64,000 nucleotides of DNA from Paenibacillus sp. FSL R5-0517 (lineage in GTDB: Bacteria > Bacillota > Bacilli > Paenibacillales > Paenibacillaceae). Position 1 is the stretch's first letter; each line of letters opens with the position of its first letter. The DNA lies in the NCBI RefSeq assembly GCF_037974355.1, contig NZ_CP150235.1:5332001-5396000 (forward strand). The letters are read 5' to 3'. Positions 35,202 to 44,501 of the stretch are shown here, in pieces. The position numbers and the translations under genes were made by a program. Under the pieces are notes generated by a model. It worked only from the letters and a program-made list of their open reading frames with translations. It did no database searches and had not been told where the DNA came from.

Positions 35202-36991
35202 TCCATGACCTTCCTGAAGAGAGCTGTCGCCTGATGATGGCTGTCTGGAGAGACATTTTGAACAAGCACAGCTACGGCGTACTTGGGTTGTTCTATCGGT
35301 CCGTAACCGATGAACCATTGATGATTACGCTTCTCCCCATGTTTCTGTACCTGAGCTGTACCTGATTTCCCTGCAACATGCCACCGCGCACGCTGCAGGG
35401 ATTTTCCTGTTCCCTCACGGACTACCTTATTCATCCAGGATAACAGTTTATGCGCAGTTGCGGGAGCAATCTGCCCTGCGGCTGAAGGAGAATCATGCAA
35501 GGGCATCTCAAGCATGATGCCACCATCCGCATATCGGATTCTCTTAACGAGACGTGGGGCACTAACCTTTCCATCATGTAACAGTGTCACAATCAGATTG
35601 GCGGCTTGCAGCGGTGTGACCAGCACATCTCGCTGACCGATGGCTGTCTGTATTTTCGCACCTTCATCACCAGAAGAAACAGCTTCTGTTCGCACACGCC
35701 CGTGATCTTCGTGATCAAAGTGTCGCAAGACGGGCATTCCTGCCATCTTTTTCCCCTCCCAACCAACAGGTCGCGCCAGTCCCAGACGATCTGCCGTGTT
35801 CTCCAGTTGCTCCATACTAAGCCTGCGCGCCGTTTCCGCGAATACGATGTTGCAAGACTCCGCAAATCCTTGTTCCAGATTCAGGTTACCATGCCCATGC
35901 TCTTTCCAGCAGGACAAACCATACTTTCCATACTCACCACCACAATGAAATTCTTCTCCATGAGAAACCGCATGGTATTCCAACGCAGCAGCCGCAGTGA
36001 CAATTTTGAAAATGGAACCCGGGACGGCTCCCTGTACTGCACGATTTCCCCAGGCCGATTGTTTAGGGTCCACATGTTGTGGCTGATAGAATGGACTTGA
36101 AATCATGGCGCGAACATCTGCGTTAGCCGCATCTAACACAACAACGGCCCCTTCTTGTAAGCCAGCTTCTTCTGTCAACTGCTCCAATCCACGCTGCAAC
36201 TTGGCATCCACAGTCGTTTCTACACGTAAAGGATAATGGCCATTGGCCGGTGCAATAACGTGAGGCTGAATTTCAGGGATAATCTCCCCACTACCCGAGA
36301 CCATACGTGATACAAGCGTAGGACCAATTCCCCTCAACAGGGGTTCAAGTGTCCTCTCCAGTCCAGCTGCCCCTGATTTCATGGCAAATGGCTGTTTTAC
36401 TTCATCCTGATGCCCAGTTAGAGCTCTGGAGGACTCAGGCTGTTCAGCCAGATAACCCATCCACTGCATTCCCGTATGCCCCTGAAGATACCTTGTCATC
36501 ATTGGATAGATACCCGCTCCTTGCAGGTGCAGATTACGCAGACACTCCACCTGAGCAGCTGTCAAATGAACAGGCTGAGTTGCACCTGCTGTCCAGAAAT
36601 GAGGTGCATTTTCCCGATTCCATTCCTTCTTCAATTGATCCGGATCGGTATGTAATATAGCTGCCAACTGCGTCATCTCTGATCCTTCTAGTGCCCCTTG
36701 CTTGTGTAGTTCACCTGATGGCACTGCCTGTGGAAAAAGAACCAAGCCCCATTGCAGCTTACCTGTCAATGCCTCACCTTTGTAATCCGTAAATTGTCCA
36801 CGGCCCGGATCTAACATCACCCCGCGTTCACGCTGCAATACGGACATTTCACGTACCGTTCGGTGAAATCCAGGCATCGTCTGATTCACCTGAACGATCT
36901 GGACCCATCCCAATCGCAATATAAGCAATCCAAAGACAAGAGTTAGCATAATACAAGCTATATAGATTCGCCGTTTCGCAAGGAGATGCAT
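35180..36991 (-). CDS. Class B penicillin-binding protein (peptidoglycan transpeptidase)
   Basis: Peptidoglycan D,D-transpeptidase of 603 residues. It has an N-terminal membrane anchor (about 8-30), a dimerisation/pedestal region (about 45-240), and a transpeptidase domain with all three active-site motifs: SIFK in PGSIFKIVTAAAALE, SCN in FAESCNIVFAETA, and KSGTAQ in VAGKSGTAQVQKHG. LDAANADVRAMISSPFYQP is typical of the PBP2/FtsI group. It is not in the dcw cluster and no rodA/ftsW-type partner is adjacent, so a specialised or sporulation role is possible but not shown. It overlaps the AI-2E gene tail to tail. Confidence 0.9.
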   Translation of the reverse strand: MHLLAKRRIYIACIMLTLVFGLLILRLGWVQIVQVNQTMPGFHRTVREMSVLQRERGVMLDPGRGQFTDYKGEALTGKLQWGLVLFPQAVPSGELHKQGALEGSEMTQLAAILHTDPDQLKKEWNRENAPHFWTAGATQPVHLTAAQVECLRNLHLQGAGIYPMMTRYLQGHTGMQWMGYLAEQPESSRALTGHQDEVKQPFAMKSGAAGLERTLEPLLRGIGPTLVSRMVSGSGEIIPEIQPHVIAPANGHYPLRVETTVDAKLQRGLEQLTEEAGLQEGAVVVLDAANADVRAMISSPFYQPQHVDPKQSAWGNRAVQGAVPGSIFKIVTAAAALEYHAVSHGEEFHCGGEYGKYGLSCWKEHGHGNLNLEQGFAESCNIVFAETARRLSMEQLENTADRLGLARPVGWEGKKMAGMPVLRHFDHEDHGRVRTEAVSSGDEGAKIQTAIGQRDVLVTPLQAANLIVTLLHDGKVSAPRLVKRIRYADGGIMLEMPLHDSPSAAGQIAPATAHKLLSWMNKVVREGTGKSLQRARWHVAGKSGTAQVQKHGEKRNHQWFIGYGPIEQPKYAVAVLVQNVSPDSHHQATALFRKVMDYLAGSS

Positions 36992-37061
36992 CCCAGTCTC
37001 ACCCTTTGTCGTTTTGACATATTATTGCTAATACAGCTTGGAATTATCCGGCAAACAGCAA

Positions 37062-37095
37062 GAAGGCCTGTCCCATGTACGGGACAGGCTCCTTA
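37062..37095 (-). terminator. Hairpin terminator after the chemoreceptor gene
   Basis: Perfect 9-bp stem GCCTGTCCC / GGGACAGGC with a 6-base loop. On the minus strand it is followed by CTTCTTGCTGTTTG, a modest T-rich tail. Confidence 0.7.
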
Positions 37096-37139
37096 GCAAT
37101 ATTAATCCGCATATTTCACGGATATGCTTTATTTTTTTG

Positions 37140-39428
37140 TTACACCGTAAAGCGTGACAACGTTTCTTTCAGTTCCGTGGACACATTCTCCAGCTTACCA
37201 GACAGATTTACCAGCTGATTACTGATATTTTGCTGTTCACTACTCAAGGAAGCTACTTCTTGGGACGTTGCAGAAGATTCTTCAGCTACAGCGCTAACGT
37301 TGCTCATGGCTTCAGACAACGTAGCTTGAGATTGGTTTAATTCTCCAATGGAACCTGTCACCATACCCAGACGCTCCACAAATGCACCCATCTGTTCCTG
37401 CACGGAAGCAAAGATGACGTTGGTATCTTTAACCGCATCCATCTGTTCCTTAAATAACGGATAGGCTTCAGACAAAGCATCCACGGTCTCGTTCATTTCG
37501 GTCATGATTTTATCTGTGATCTCTCCAACCATTTCAATGGATTGTCTGGATTGAGCTGCAAGCTGTCGCACCTCATCAGCCACCACCATGAATCCGCGTC
37601 CGGCTGCACCAGCACGTGCTGCTTCAATGGTTGCATTCAGGGAAAGAATATTCGTCTGTTTTGTGATATTTTGCAGCACTTCAAGCACTTTAAGAACAGA
37701 GGATGTACTCTCTTTCAACGAATCAACCTTATTCACCAGTGCACCAATCATTTCTTCTGTCTTCTGAGTTTTGGTCATCAACTGATTCAGATGTTGTGTT
37801 CCTGTCTGACTGGACTTCTCTACATGACGAGCAGAATCACCCATCTGTTCATTAGCAGCAATTACACTCTGCATCTGACGGGAGATATTGTCCGTTAATT
37901 CATTGCCACGTTCCGCTTCAGTTGCCAAACTGCCTGCACCGCCTGCGATCTCTTCTGTGGCTACGGCAATCTCCGAAGCGGATACAGCCGTTTTCTTGGA
38001 TGCACTGCTCAGCTCAGAAGCCGTATCCAATACTTCCTGCGCAGAACGATTCGTTTGTTCAACCAGCTTCGTGATCTGCTCCATCATCAGATTAAAGGCG
38101 GTAGAGAGCTGACCGATTTCATCTTGGGAGCTGTACGGTGTCCGAACTTTAAGGTTACCTTTAGCACCTTCCTGCATCAGATCTTTCAGTTTGCCGAGTG
38201 GACGAGCAATCATACGAACCATCCAGACCCCGATTAATACTGCAATCCCCGCATCAACCAGCGCCATCCACAAGGTCAGTGTCAGAATGCCTTTTGCATC
38301 CTGAACCAACACAGAGGTAGGTATCATACCAACCAGTTTCCAATTGGATGTATCCATCGTACTGTATACAGCCAGCATTTCCGTGGATTTGCCATCTACA
38401 AGATACTTCGTATTCGTGCTACCTGCTGGTTCGGTCAACTCTTTGACAAATGCAAGCTCTGTATCTTGTCCCGTACGATCCGAAATGGAGGATGCAACCA
38501 CTTTATTATCCGGAGCAATCAGTTGAAGAACAGCTCCTGGCCCCAGATCAAGCGATTTTAATTGTTCCTCCAAAACTTCCAGCTTCAGCTCAATAACCAG
38601 AACATACGACTGAGTGGTCCCCTGTAAGTTTTTCATGGAACGTGCAATTTTGAACGTTGGCGTTGAGCCATCTTCCTTGACCTCGGTTGGGAGCCAGCGA
38701 TAACCGCCCGACTCAATCAACTCAGTGTACCATGCTTCCTGACGAATACCGCCCATGGATGAACTGTTGTTGCCCGTACCCATAACGGACTTTGTTTCGT
38801 CTGTTGGCACCAAATAAATCGCTTCCATAGATTTATTTGTAAATGCAACATTGGACAGTTGCTTGTTGATTGAACTTGAGTTCACAAATGTATCATACGC
38901 AGTCAGATTCTTATCTGACATCTTTTGCAGCAAGGACTGCATTTCCGGATCAAAGAAAATCTGTGTGGATGTATCCACAAATCTCTCCAAAATAATGTCC
39001 ATTTTTTGTTTGGTCTGATCAATGGTCTCCTGATTGGCACGCGAAGCATTTTTCTCTATCGTACCCTTGGCTTTTGAATAGGATAATAGACCCAAACTCA
39101 CTACAAAAATCATGATCCCCGCAAAAAAGATCAAGAACAGTTTAACCCCTACGGATTTTACCGGATTTGCCTTCCTAATTTGTTTAAAAGAAGCTCCCCC
39201 AAGGTTTTTCCAATCCCGGTTTTTGAATTGTTTCTTTACCCAATCGGTCTTGATCCAGCCCAGCTTCAGTTTACTACGGTCAAGCTTAAGTAATTTTTTC
39301 CCATTCCCTGTAATTTTACTTTTACCTACTTTTTCTTTCTTCACTTTCTGAACCTGCTCAGGATTAACCTGCTCATCTTTTGTCACTTGCTCTCCACTGT
39401 CTTTCTGCTTCTTTTGAACCAATCCCAT
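37140..39428 (-). CDS. Methyl-accepting chemotaxis protein with long basic N-terminal tail
   Basis: Transmembrane chemoreceptor of 762 residues. Order: a lysine-rich cytoplasmic tail (about 1-92), TM1 (about 94-116), an extracellular dCache-like sensor (about 120-380), TM2 (about 388-412), HAMP (about 413-465), and a signalling domain whose hairpin tip includes ILSLNATIEAARAGAAGRGFMVVADEVRQLAAQS. It ends in TLSRFTV. It should signal to CheA/CheW. The tail is unusual: most receptors have fewer than 15 residues before TM1. The ligand is unknown, and no other chemotaxis gene is nearby. GGCAGGTGA directly precedes the ATG at 39428. Confidence 0.92.
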   Translation of the reverse strand: MGLVQKKQKDSGEQVTKDEQVNPEQVQKVKKEKVGKSKITGNGKKLLKLDRSKLKLGWIKTDWVKKQFKNRDWKNLGGASFKQIRKANPVKSVGVKLFLIFFAGIMIFVVSLGLLSYSKAKGTIEKNASRANQETIDQTKQKMDIILERFVDTSTQIFFDPEMQSLLQKMSDKNLTAYDTFVNSSSINKQLSNVAFTNKSMEAIYLVPTDETKSVMGTGNNSSSMGGIRQEAWYTELIESGGYRWLPTEVKEDGSTPTFKIARSMKNLQGTTQSYVLVIELKLEVLEEQLKSLDLGPGAVLQLIAPDNKVVASSISDRTGQDTELAFVKELTEPAGSTNTKYLVDGKSTEMLAVYSTMDTSNWKLVGMIPTSVLVQDAKGILTLTLWMALVDAGIAVLIGVWMVRMIARPLGKLKDLMQEGAKGNLKVRTPYSSQDEIGQLSTAFNLMMEQITKLVEQTNRSAQEVLDTASELSSASKKTAVSASEIAVATEEIAGGAGSLATEAERGNELTDNISRQMQSVIAANEQMGDSARHVEKSSQTGTQHLNQLMTKTQKTEEMIGALVNKVDSLKESTSSVLKVLEVLQNITKQTNILSLNATIEAARAGAAGRGFMVVADEVRQLAAQSRQSIEMVGEITDKIMTEMNETVDALSEAYPLFKEQMDAVKDTNVIFASVQEQMGAFVERLGMVTGSIGELNQSQATLSEAMSNVSAVAEESSATSQEVASLSSEQQNISNQLVNLSGKLENVSTELKETLSRFTV

Positions 39429-39556
39429 TCACCTGCCAGTTATTTACTTGTTAGATTTTTGTGTCTCTCCCCTATAATTATGTAGTATTCGACAGCTTTC
39501 TTCGTTCACCTTTCATTTCCCAGAAATTTTTTACAACTTTATTCCTATTTTTCTAT

Positions 39557-39592
39557 AAAAAAAAGACCCCCATATGCCGATAACGGAGGTCC
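39557..39592 (-). terminator. Terminator after trhP2
   Basis: On the minus strand GACCTCC pairs with GGGGGTC (one G-T pair), followed by eight T. A further perfect hairpin GTAGGT-ATTTGA-ACCTAC (39649-39666) covers the trhP2 stop codon. Confidence 0.85.
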
Positions 39593-39662
39593 TTCCTGTT
39601 GATTTCATAACACTATTTTGTTAAATCATAATACTATTTTGGCACATTGTAGGTATTTGAAC

Positions 39663-40991
39663 CTACTTCTTTTTTCTCATCATGTCAAAATACGAAACCG
39701 GCTGATTCACTTTCATTTTAACCAGCTGTAAAGGGTGACGAGCAGCATCTAGAACATTGCCTTCTTCATCCTGTATTTCGCCAACCACCTGTTTGAAAAA
39801 GTGACCTCCCGGACCAAAAAATTCGATTTCCTGTCCTGGTTTGAAGTGATTGCGTTGTTGAATGGTTGCCATTCCTGTTTCGGCATCATACCCCATAACC
39901 AATCCAGCGAAGTCAAAAGGTACAGCTTTTTCTTCCGGTTCATAGATATGATCTTCATGGTCTGGTGTATCATAGAAAAACCCGGTATTCAGCGGGCGAT
40001 TCGCCGCTTTGTTCATTTCTTCAACCCATTCAGGTTTCAGAACATAATTCTCCGGATCTGCCATATAGGCATCAATGGCTTGACGATATACGTTAACCAC
40101 GGTTGCCACGTAGTGAATCGATTTCATACGTCCTTCGATCTTGAAACTGTCCACACCCACATCAATCAACTCGGGAATATGGCCAATCATGCACAGATCC
40201 TTTGATCCCATGGAGAATGAATTATCCTGTTCCTGGAACAGGGGAAGCTGGTTCTCACCCAGTTTGAATGGTGCAGGTGTCTTCATCTGCATGTCCTCTT
40301 CGCTAACCCACACTGCATCTTCTCTCGCATCCTCAAACAAATCATACTTCCAGCGGCAAGACTGGCAACAGCCGCCCCGGTTGGAGTCGCGATCCGTAAA
40401 ATGGTTGGAGAGCACGCAACGTCCGGAATACGAGGAACACATTGCCCCGTGAATAAAGGCTTCAATTTCAATATCCACATTTGCCTTGATCTCTTCAATC
40501 TCTTCGAAACTGGTCTCACGTCCGAGAACAACCCGTGGAAGTCCTTCATCTTTCCAGAACTTCACAGCCTGCCAGTTGAGTGTGGATTGTTGCGTACTCA
40601 GATGTACCTCAAGACCTGGCACAGCACGCAGGGCTACTTCAATAATAGCCGGATCAGCTACGATGATCGCAGAGATTCCAGCATTATAGAGATTTTGCAG
40701 GTATGTTTCAATACCCTCAATATCCTCATTATGTGCATAGATGTTCGTCGCTACGAACACTTTGGCTCCATACTTTTTGGCAAACTCCACACCTTCACGC
40801 ATCTCTTCAAAGCTGAAGTTGTCCGCGTTGGAACGCAGTCCATAGGCCTGTCCACCGATATATACGGCATCTGCACCGTAATGGATTGCAAATTTCAGTT
40901 TTTCCAGATTACCCGCCGGAGCTAGCAGCTCCGGTTTGTCCAGACGGTTACGTTTACCCGAGAACTTCCGCTGTACCGCCACTGTTTCCAT
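39663..40991 (-). CDS. trhP2: U32-family tRNA hydroxylation protein TrhP2 (YrrO)
   Basis: U32-family protein of about 442 residues. KPELLAPAGNLEKLKFAIHYGADAVY opens the conserved domain, and the cysteine cluster CSSYSGRCVLSNHFTDRDSNRGGCCQSCRW is the family signature and probable Fe-S site. With TrhP1 it makes 5-hydroxyuridine at the tRNA wobble position by the prephenate-dependent route known from Bacillus subtilis; older annotation calls it a collagenase-like peptidase. ATG 40991 is preferred to GTG 41000, which lies inside the GAGGTGA site. It follows trhP1 closely. Confidence 0.9.
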   Translation of the reverse strand: METVAVQRKFSGKRNRLDKPELLAPAGNLEKLKFAIHYGADAVYIGGQAYGLRSNADNFSFEEMREGVEFAKKYGAKVFVATNIYAHNEDIEGIETYLQNLYNAGISAIIVADPAIIEVALRAVPGLEVHLSTQQSTLNWQAVKFWKDEGLPRVVLGRETSFEEIEEIKANVDIEIEAFIHGAMCSSYSGRCVLSNHFTDRDSNRGGCCQSCRWKYDLFEDAREDAVWVSEEDMQMKTPAPFKLGENQLPLFQEQDNSFSMGSKDLCMIGHIPELIDVGVDSFKIEGRMKSIHYVATVVNVYRQAIDAYMADPENYVLKPEWVEEMNKAANRPLNTGFFYDTPDHEDHIYEPEEKAVPFDFAGLVMGYDAETGMATIQQRNHFKPGQEIEFFGPGGHFFKQVVGEIQDEEGNVLDAARHPLQLVKMKVNQPVSYFDMMRKKK

Positions 40992-41008
40992 TCTGTTCAC
41001 CTCGTCTA

Positions 41009-41938
41009 TTAATACACTTGTTCTTTATAGAAAAATCCAAACGACAATTCACGTTCAGGATCCTGTAACTCCCGTACCTCATCGAGCCACTCTTCGGAGA
41101 ACGCATATGCGTCAGCATCAGCAACATAACTGTCAATCGCTGTCCGATATGCACGTACAACAGCTTCATTGTAGGCTAGTGATTTTAGGATACCTTCAAT
41201 TTTGAAACTGTGTACACCCGCCTCCATCAACAGATGAAGATCTTCGAGGATGCATATATCCTCCGAACTCATGATATGTGTGCCGTTAATGTCTTCATAG
41301 ATCGGGAATTTCTCATCCCGGCGTTCAGCCTCGATCAGGAACAATCCACGTTCTTTACCCAAGTGTCCCTCGACTGGCCGTCCTTGATGAGCCATATAAC
41401 TTTGCACCAGGCTACGCTTGGAGTGATATATATTCGTCATGCCATGTACCTGAACCTGAGCTTCCACCTTGAGAAAAGGAACCATCTCCGTCAACTCGTC
41501 CATATTCAACTCACGGGCAAGCACAACGCGACTGGCTCCTTTGGTCCCCCAATAGTTAGCTGTTGCATAGTTCGTCGAAGTCATCTCCGCATTCCAATGC
41601 AGCTTCACATGTGGAGCATATTCCTTCATGGTAGCCAGCACGGATGGATCATTAAATTCCACACCGTCAATACCGATTCTGCCAAGTGATTGAACATATT
41701 CGGGCAATTCTTTCAACAGCTCGTTGGACATCAGATTCGTCATGGATACATACACCCGCGCCTGATGTTTGGCTGCAATGGCAACCACCTCTGCTGTCTC
41801 CTCCACGCTGAAGCTGCCTGGAAGACGCATACCGAATCGATCATCTCCAATGACCAGAGCATCTGCTCCAGCCTGGAGCAGCACTTCTGCCTCTTTCACA
41901 TTCGCTGCTGTAACGAGCAGTTCATGTTTCTTACTCAT
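41009..41938 (-). CDS. trhP1: U32-family tRNA hydroxylation protein TrhP1 (YrrN)
   Basis: U32-family partner of TrhP2, 309 residues, the same length as Bacillus subtilis YrrN as I recall it. Conserved features are LLQAGADALVIGDDRFGMRLPGSF near the N-terminus, QVQVHGMTNIYHSKRSLVQSY in place of the cysteine-rich signature, and HSFKIEGILKSLAY. It lies 14 bases after mltG and 18 bases before trhP2, within the conserved alaS-ireB-ruvX-yrzB-mltG operon. The methyltransferase gene yrrM (trmR), which sits between mltG and yrrN in Bacillus subtilis, is absent here. Confidence 0.9.
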   Translation of the reverse strand: MSKKHELLVTAANVKEAEVLLQAGADALVIGDDRFGMRLPGSFSVEETAEVVAIAAKHQARVYVSMTNLMSNELLKELPEYVQSLGRIGIDGVEFNDPSVLATMKEYAPHVKLHWNAEMTSTNYATANYWGTKGASRVVLARELNMDELTEMVPFLKVEAQVQVHGMTNIYHSKRSLVQSYMAHQGRPVEGHLGKERGLFLIEAERRDEKFPIYEDINGTHIMSSEDICILEDLHLLMEAGVHSFKIEGILKSLAYNEAVVRAYRTAIDSYVADADAYAFSEEWLDEVRELQDPERELSFGFFYKEQVY

Positions 41939-41952
41939 ATAATCCCCTCCGC

Positions 41953-42993
41953 TTATTGCGCAGCCTTACTTTTGGCTATATTTTGCTGGTGTTCCTTATA
42001 CGTTTTGGCAAATAGATGTCCAGACGAGCCGTCCTTTTTGGTCACATAGAACAGATACTCCGATGCTTCCGGATTTAGTGCTGCTTCAATGGACGGAAGA
42101 CTTGGACTGGCAATTGGACCAGGCGGCAGGCCTTTATTCAGATACGTATTATAAGGACTTTTCACCTTCAGATCCTTGTAATACAATCGCTCCTTTGGCC
42201 TGTCGAGCAGATATTGCACGGTAGCATCAATTTCCAGCTTCATATCCTGATTGATCCGATTGTAGATTACCCCTGCAACCAGTGCACGTTCCTCATCCAC
42301 TACAACTTCTTTCTCCACCAGTGACGCAATGGTCAGCAGCTCGTGCAGGGAAAGATTCTTCTCTTGGAGCTTAGCTTCCAAATCCGGGATAGAATTGATC
42401 TTGGTCTGGAATTCTTCCAGCATACGTTGCATCACATCATGCGTGGAACTTCCCTTTTTCAGCTCGTAGGTCTCCGGGAAGAGATACCCTTCCAATACGT
42501 AGCGAAGTTCTTCATCCACTGGAATATCTTTGAGAATATCTACATCGAAGGCCGAAGGATCATTGGCCAGCTTGATGAATTCATCCCGATCGAGAACATG
42601 CTCATAAGAAAGCTTGCCCGCCATTTGCAGAACATTATAACCCTCTGGAATCGTGAATTTCACCATTTCCTCCGGTACCACTTCACCACTACTCAGCTTG
42701 CTAACAATCTCATCATATGTCACGCCAGGATTCATAGAATATGTACCCGCCATGAAATTAGATCCTAGTTTTTTCCACTTTAAATACCCTTTAAAGGTTA
42801 ACCCGCTTCGAATGAGGCCTTCTTCTTGAAGCTGATCCGCGATTTTTGAAGTTCCCGATCCGCTCTTAATCTCGAATACGATCGGTTCTGTAGAAGCTTC
42901 CACAGGACGCATCATACTCCATACGTAAACACCTGCGCCTCCGGCAAGAACTACAATGATAAGCAGTATGACTACTATTGCTTTCCCTTTCAA
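41953..42993 (-). CDS. mltG: Endolytic murein transglycosylase MltG
   Basis: Membrane-bound lytic transglycosylase that cuts nascent glycan strands. About 346 residues: one N-terminal TM (AIVVILLIIVVLAGGAGVYVW), a LysM-like region, and the YceG/MltG domain with ILTIASLVEKEVVVDEERALVAGVIYNRI-type sequence containing the catalytic Glu (LLTIASLVEKE), followed by LPPGPIASPSLPSIEAALNP. No ATG is available. TTG 42993 is proposed, with AAGGAG 11 bases upstream; the open frame reaches 43017 but would run through that site. The start is uncertain by a few residues. Confidence 0.92.
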   Translation of the reverse strand: MKGKAIVVILLIIVVLAGGAGVYVWSMMRPVEASTEPIVFEIKSGSGTSKIADQLQEEGLIRSGLTFKGYLKWKKLGSNFMAGTYSMNPGVTYDEIVSKLSSGEVVPEEMVKFTIPEGYNVLQMAGKLSYEHVLDRDEFIKLANDPSAFDVDILKDIPVDEELRYVLEGYLFPETYELKKGSSTHDVMQRMLEEFQTKINSIPDLEAKLQEKNLSLHELLTIASLVEKEVVVDEERALVAGVIYNRINQDMKLEIDATVQYLLDRPKERLYYKDLKVKSPYNTYLNKGLPPGPIASPSLPSIEAALNPEASEYLFYVTKKDGSSGHLFAKTYKEHQQNIAKSKAAQ

Positions 42994-43068
42994 AAAAGAA
43001 ACAACTCCTTTACACAACCAAAAAGAGCGGACTTCTCCGCCCTCCCGGTTTCTTCAATTTGAAGCTGA

Positions 43069-43383
43069 TTAATCTTCGTCAATGGGGAGTGTACATTCAT
43101 CATACAGTTCTGAGATGTTCTCCCACTCATCATCATCGTCGATCGTAACTAACTCTGGCATGATCTGGTTCTCACTTCCAGGTGATACCCGCAGAAGTTC
43201 AACCTCGTCATAAGGTCGCAACGAACTGCGGAGCACCGCATATTGCTGACCGTTCACTTCGAACTCAGCCAACAAGTCATACGGTTGTGATTTACCGTTC
43301 TCTTCCTCGAGCTCAACATGAGCACCGAATGCCAGACGCAGTGAATCTGTCCATTTCAGGTCTTTGCGGCTATATTCCGTCAT
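43069..43383 (-). CDS. Acidic DUF1292-like protein, second copy
   Basis: Soluble acidic protein of 104 residues with a core LLAEFEVNGQQYAVLRSS resembling the strand pattern of YrzB (DUF1292) and an acidic tail (DDDDEWENISELYDE). Its ATG directly abuts the TAA of the neighbouring yrzB, which it resembles in overall plan, so it is probably a diverged tandem duplicate. The function of the family is unknown. The assignment is from pattern, not strong identity. Confidence 0.7.
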   Translation of the reverse strand: MTEYSRKDLKWTDSLRLAFGAHVELEEENGKSQPYDLLAEFEVNGQQYAVLRSSLRPYDEVELLRVSPGSENQIMPELVTIDDDDEWENISELYDECTLPIDED

Positions 43384-43686
43384 TTAGTTCGCTTCCTCTT
43401 CATCATCTTCAGCAAGAAATGTATTAAACGTCTCCTCGACGATATCCCACTCGGCATCATCTTGGATAACGAAAAGTTTGATATCGTCGCCCTCTTCTTC
43501 ATAACGGAATGCATATACATCCGTTTCGCCATCTTCAGGTTCAACCGGAGCAACCATCATATACTTGGCCTCCGAACCGTCTACTTCAAACTTCATGATG
43601 ACTTCGAATTCCTCTTCATTACCCTCGTCATCCGCAATGTAAATGATTTCCGCTTCTTCTTCCATACCCAGTTGATCTTCAGCCAT
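43384..43686 (-). CDS. yrzB: DUF1292 protein YrzB
   Basis: Very acidic 100-residue protein of the DUF1292 family: IIYIADDEGNEEEFEVIMKFE, then KYMMVAPVE and DVYAFRYEEEGDDIKLFVI, then an acidic C-terminus. It is a conserved neighbour of ruvX, ireB and alaS in Firmicutes. The molecular role is unknown. It starts 12 bases after the ruvX stop and ends exactly where the second DUF1292-like gene begins. Confidence 0.88.
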   Translation of the reverse strand: MAEDQLGMEEEAEIIYIADDEGNEEEFEVIMKFEVDGSEAKYMMVAPVEPEDGETDVYAFRYEEEGDDIKLFVIQDDAEWDIVEETFNTFLAEDDEEEAN

Positions 43687-43698
43687 TGTTGATCCCCC

Positions 43699-44115
43699 TC
43701 ACCTTCTACTATTGGCGTCCAAATAATTTTGCAAAATCAAGCTTGCGGCCATTTTGTCCACAACTTGCTTGCGTTTTTTCCGACTGACATCCGCTTCGAT
43801 CAGCGTACGTTCTGCTGCCATGGTTGTCAGCCGTTCATCCCAAAGGTGAACAGGTAAATTCAGTTCATCCCGCAGCCGATCGGCAAAAGCAATGCATATC
43901 TCACCGCGCGGTCCTACGGTGCCGTTCATGTTTTTGGGAAGTCCCACTACGATTTCACTAATCTCATGCTCACGCACAAGTTCGGCAATTCGAGCGAACT
44001 CGCCTTCATCACGGCGGCGTTCAAGTACTTCCAATCCCTGGGCAGTCCAACCGAAGGCGTCACTCGCGGCAACTCCGATTCTTCGGTCCCCATAGTCCAA
44101 ACCTAATATTTTCAT
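43699..44115 (-). CDS. ruvX: Putative pre-16S rRNA nuclease / Holliday junction resolvase RuvX (YqgF)
   Basis: RNase H-fold nuclease of 138 residues. MKILGLDYGDRRIGVAASD carries the first catalytic Asp, VVGLPKNMNGTVGPRG is the second family motif, and LWDERLTTMAAER contains the conserved Asp-Glu pair. It was first named for Holliday junction resolution and is also implicated in 16S rRNA 5' processing. It is in the conserved alaS-ireB-ruvX-yrzB operon order. The ribosome binding site is GGGAGAG. Confidence 0.94.
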   Translation of the reverse strand: MKILGLDYGDRRIGVAASDAFGWTAQGLEVLERRRDEGEFARIAELVREHEISEIVVGLPKNMNGTVGPRGEICIAFADRLRDELNLPVHLWDERLTTMAAERTLIEADVSRKKRKQVVDKMAASLILQNYLDANSRR

Positions 44116-44240
44116 CCATGCTCTCCCATCCTGGGGCCTGCTCAGGTCGATTCAACATCGCCTTCTCAAGCTTCAGGCTGTATTCTGTCGGTTCATTTCC
44201 CGCTGCCTGCATGGCTGCAACACAGCGGAAGCGGCGTACA

Positions 44241-44501
44241 TTACCGGTGATTGGCCAGATAGGAACGTACAAGCTCTTCAATCAGCTCATCGCGCTCCTT
44301 TTTACGGACCAGACTACGTGCGTTGTTGTGACGAGGAATGTATGCCGGGTCTCCGGAAATCAGATACCCAACAATCTGGTTGATCGGATTATACTCCTTA
44401 TCGACCAGTGCATCATATACCGTGAGAAGAATCTCTTTGGATGATGCTTCCTGTTCGTCACCTTTCACATTAAATTTAACCGTCTTATCCATGGAGTCCA
44501 T
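44241..44501 (-). CDS. ireB: IreB family regulatory phosphoprotein (UPF0297, YrzL)
   Basis: Small protein of 86 residues: MDSMDKTVKFNVKGDEQ, then VYDALVDKEYNPINQIVGYLISGDPAYIPRHNNAR, the family signature. In Enterococcus IreB is a substrate of the PASTA kinase IreK and affects cephalosporin resistance. The threonine in DKTVKF is near the known phosphorylation site. ATG 44501 is chosen because GAGGTG lies 6 bases upstream; the longer frame to 44588 is unsupported. It lies between alaS and ruvX, with 125 bases without a gene before ruvX. Confidence 0.93.
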   Translation of the reverse strand: MDSMDKTVKFNVKGDEQEASSKEILLTVYDALVDKEYNPINQIVGYLISGDPAYIPRHNNARSLVRKKERDELIEELVRSYLANHR

